A stretch of DNA of 17,683 bases from an uncultured Muribaculum sp. (lineage in GTDB: Bacteria; Bacteroidota; Bacteroidia; Bacteroidales; Muribaculaceae). Numbering within the stretch: the first letter of the stretch is position 1; every line of letters begins with the position of its first letter. A program made the translations under genes and the position numbers. The notes beneath the pieces were generated by a model that was not told where the DNA came from, did not search any database, and worked only from the letters and a program-made list of their open reading frames with translations. Location: positions 1-17,683 of the forward strand of contig CAJUTE010000052.1 of NCBI GenBank assembly GCA_910589555.1. The letters run 5' to 3'. Of the stretch, positions 16,650 through 17,683 are shown one piece after another.

Positions 16650-17222
16650 ATGGAAAAAATAGAACCCGGCAAATATGTCGAGATGGTATATGACCTCTAT
16701 GAAGTGAATCCTGAAGGGGATAAGTTGGTGCATCAGGTAGCTGCTGAAGATCCTGAAAAAATCATTTTCGGAGTGACCCGCGGCGTCATCGTCCCCTTGG
16801 AGAAAGCTATCGAGGGATTGGCTACCGGCGATAAATTTGACGTAAAGGTTTCTGCCAAGGAAGCTTTCGGAGAATATGATCCCGAGCAGGTGGCTCATCT
16901 TGAGAAAGAGATTTTTGAAATCGACGGTAAGTTTGACAACGAGCACGTGAAAGTAGGCGCTGTCATTCCCATGATGACTCAGGACGGTTACCGCATCCCC
17001 GGCAAGGTGCTTGAAGTGACTGACAAGGAAGTGGTCATGGACTTCAACCATCCGCTTGCAGGAAAAGAGGTGCGTTTTGAAGGCACAATCGGAGTGGTTC
17101 GTGATGCTACTCCCGAGGAAATACAGCCGGCAAGCGGTTGTGGATGCGGATGCAACCACGAAGGCTGCGGCGACGGAAACTGCGGCGAGGGCTGTGGTGA
17201 CGGCTGCGGCGGATGCCACTGA
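16650..17222 (+). CDS. slyD: SlyD-type FKBP peptidyl-prolyl isomerase with metal-binding tail
   Basis: This 190-residue cytoplasmic prolyl cis-trans isomerase and chaperone has the split FKBP layout: FKBP part at about 1-70 (YDLYEVNPEGD, LEKAIEGLATGDKFDV), insert-in-flap chaperone domain at about 71-128 (AFGEYDPEQV), then the return to FKBP with the hallmark DFNHPLAGKEVRFEG at 131-145. The tail after residue 162 is Gly/Cys-rich, with eight Cys (164, 166, 168, 173, 178, 182, 186, 189) and two His (170, 190). In E. coli SlyD a comparable His/Cys tail binds Ni2+ and helps hydrogenase maturation; here the bound metal is unknown. The upstream leader is AT-rich with no Shine-Dalgarno, as is usual in this phylum. 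It lies 60 bases after mgtE and before a perfect terminator. The symbol rests on the domain order and tail. Confidence 0.93.
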   Translation: MEKIEPGKYVEMVYDLYEVNPEGDKLVHQVAAEDPEKIIFGVTRGVIVPLEKAIEGLATGDKFDVKVSAKEAFGEYDPEQVAHLEKEIFEIDGKFDNEHVKVGAVIPMMTQDGYRIPGKVLEVTDKEVVMDFNHPLAGKEVRFEGTIGVVRDATPEEIQPASGCGCGCNHEGCGDGNCGEGCGDGCGGCH

Positions 17223-17237
17223 TAAGCGATTGGGCTT

Positions 17238-17253
17238 AATGACAGCTGTCATT
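17238..17253. repeat. 16-bp perfect palindrome downstream of slyD
   Basis: AATGACAGCTGTCATT is its own reverse complement with no spacer. It begins 16 bases after the slyD stop and ends 27 bases before the terminator stem. A spacer-free palindrome suits a dimeric DNA-binding protein better than an RNA hairpin. No function is known to me. Confidence 0.5.
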
Positions 17254-17280
17254 TCCCCGGCGTAAAATATAACCATCATA

Positions 17281-17318
17281 CAGGGCGGTGCCAAAATCGG
17301 CACCGCCCTGTATATTTA
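17281..17318 (+). terminator. Perfect 12-bp terminator stem after slyD
   Basis: CAGGGCGGTGCC (17281-17292) pairs perfectly with GGCACCGCCCTG (17299-17310) around an AAAATC loop, followed by TATATTTA. The GC-rich stem and the U-rich (though interrupted) tail support an intrinsic terminator for slyD. The stem is symmetric, so it could act in both directions. Confidence 0.85.
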
Positions 17319-17347
17319 ACCCGATTTGGTACATCCTCGTATATGCC

Positions 17348-17602
17348 GCCGCAATGCGGCTTGTATAGAGAGGTGCCGACAATTACCTAAGGCTCACGCC
17401 TTAGTCTACAATTATGTTGCCGCTATTGGCGGCAATTTTCGCATTCGCTTTCTGCGAATGCGGCATCCACTCACCTCATCAGTTCTCCTGTCGAAATCCA
17501 ATAATCACGCCGCACATGGCAATCATGTCTATCTTGAAAAACGATACTGCCATCACATCCATTTGTCGGAACGACAAATGAAAAAAGCCGCCAATAGTGG
17601 CT
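17348..17602. repeat. Cluster of six short hairpins in gene-free DNA (probable dispersed intergenic palindromic element)
   Basis: The 461 bases after slyD contain no convincing gene. Within them lie: GCCGC-AAT-GCGGC (17348-17360); CTAAGGC-TCAC-GCCTTAG (17387-17404); TTGCCGC-N5-GCGGCAA (17417-17435); CGCATTCGC-N5-GCGAATGCG (17440-17462); CATTTGTCG-GAA-CGACAAATG (17560-17580); and AGCCGC-N5-GTGGCT with one G-U (17586-17602). The third and sixth are inverted copies of each other (14 of 15 bases at 17419-17433 versus 17587-17601). Their density, short loops and lack of coding signal suggest a REP/BIME-like repeat or a folded RNA. No regular direct repeats are present, so it is not a CRISPR array. 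The remaining bases to 17683 are AT-rich and hold only a short TTTTGCAAAA palindrome. Confidence 0.65.
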
Positions 17603-17683
17603 TAATAACCGTAGCCCATGATGTGAGTCCAATGCTATTAACTTAAGATTTTCATTTGAGACTTTTGCAAAAATGAAGATATG

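Noticed and set aside
16635..17303. 222-codon minus-strand frame over slyD
   Set aside because: It covers slyD fully on the opposite strand and runs into the terminator. The slyD frame shows a complete FKBP layout.
17348..17602. CRISPR array
   Set aside because: The hairpins differ in sequence and spacing. There are no regular direct repeats and no cas genes.
17326..17646. Open frame of 106 codons over the hairpin array
   Set aside because: Its residues simply spell out the palindromic repeats, with frequent Arg, His and Cys, no domain and no plausible start context. The stem structure explains the sequence better than a protein.
17673..17683. Start of a further gene at the right edge (ATGAAGATATG)
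   Set aside because: Only three full codons are visible. No product or signal can be judged.

Overview
The window looks like a chromosomal segment from a gut Bacteroidales bacterium, most likely a Muribaculaceae-type lineage. The reasons are a T9SS type A sorting domain, RHS and TonB-receptor proteins of Bacteroidetes type, perfect matches to the Bacteroidetes -7 promoter element (TAnnTTTG) ahead of two genes, almost no Shine-Dalgarno sequences, and an adjacent rsmA-mgtE pair. The family is an inference; the phylum is well supported.

Left third (1-6874, minus strand): a probable three-gene operon. Read in the direction of transcription it encodes (i) a small exported protein with one YD (RHS-type) motif fused to a T9SS C-terminal sorting domain, (ii) a 2029-residue SpvB/VCBS/YD-repeat/RHS-core protein whose C-terminal tip carries an HEYGH zinc-metallopeptidase motif, and (iii) a small exported protein that runs off the left edge. 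The spacing (15 and 18 bases) and the tip architecture suggest a polymorphic-toxin-like module that may use T9SS. This is the most interesting part of the window. The 3' end of this block is clearly more AT-rich than the right-hand housekeeping genes.

Middle (7038-9728): a secreted histidine acid phosphatase (minus) and a porin O/P-type outer-membrane barrel (plus) diverge from a 216-base AT-rich region. Together they suggest phosphate-ester hydrolysis followed by uptake of the anion. Next come a strong terminator, a secreted GH29 alpha-L-fucosidase (9899-11809), a long terminator hairpin, and a TonB-dependent receptor with an N-terminal carboxypeptidase-regulatory-like domain and its own promoter (12029-14335). 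No SusD is present, so this is not a standard glycan-uptake locus.

Right third (14418-17222): rsmA (16S rRNA dimethyltransferase) directly abuts mgtE (magnesium channel), followed by a SlyD-type FKBP prolyl isomerase with a Cys/Gly-rich metal-binding tail and a perfect 12-bp terminator stem. The last 461 bases hold no convincing gene. They contain a 16-bp perfect palindrome and a run of six hairpins (17348-17602) that looks like a dispersed intergenic palindromic repeat or a structured RNA. No tRNA, rRNA, CRISPR array or complete insertion sequence was seen.
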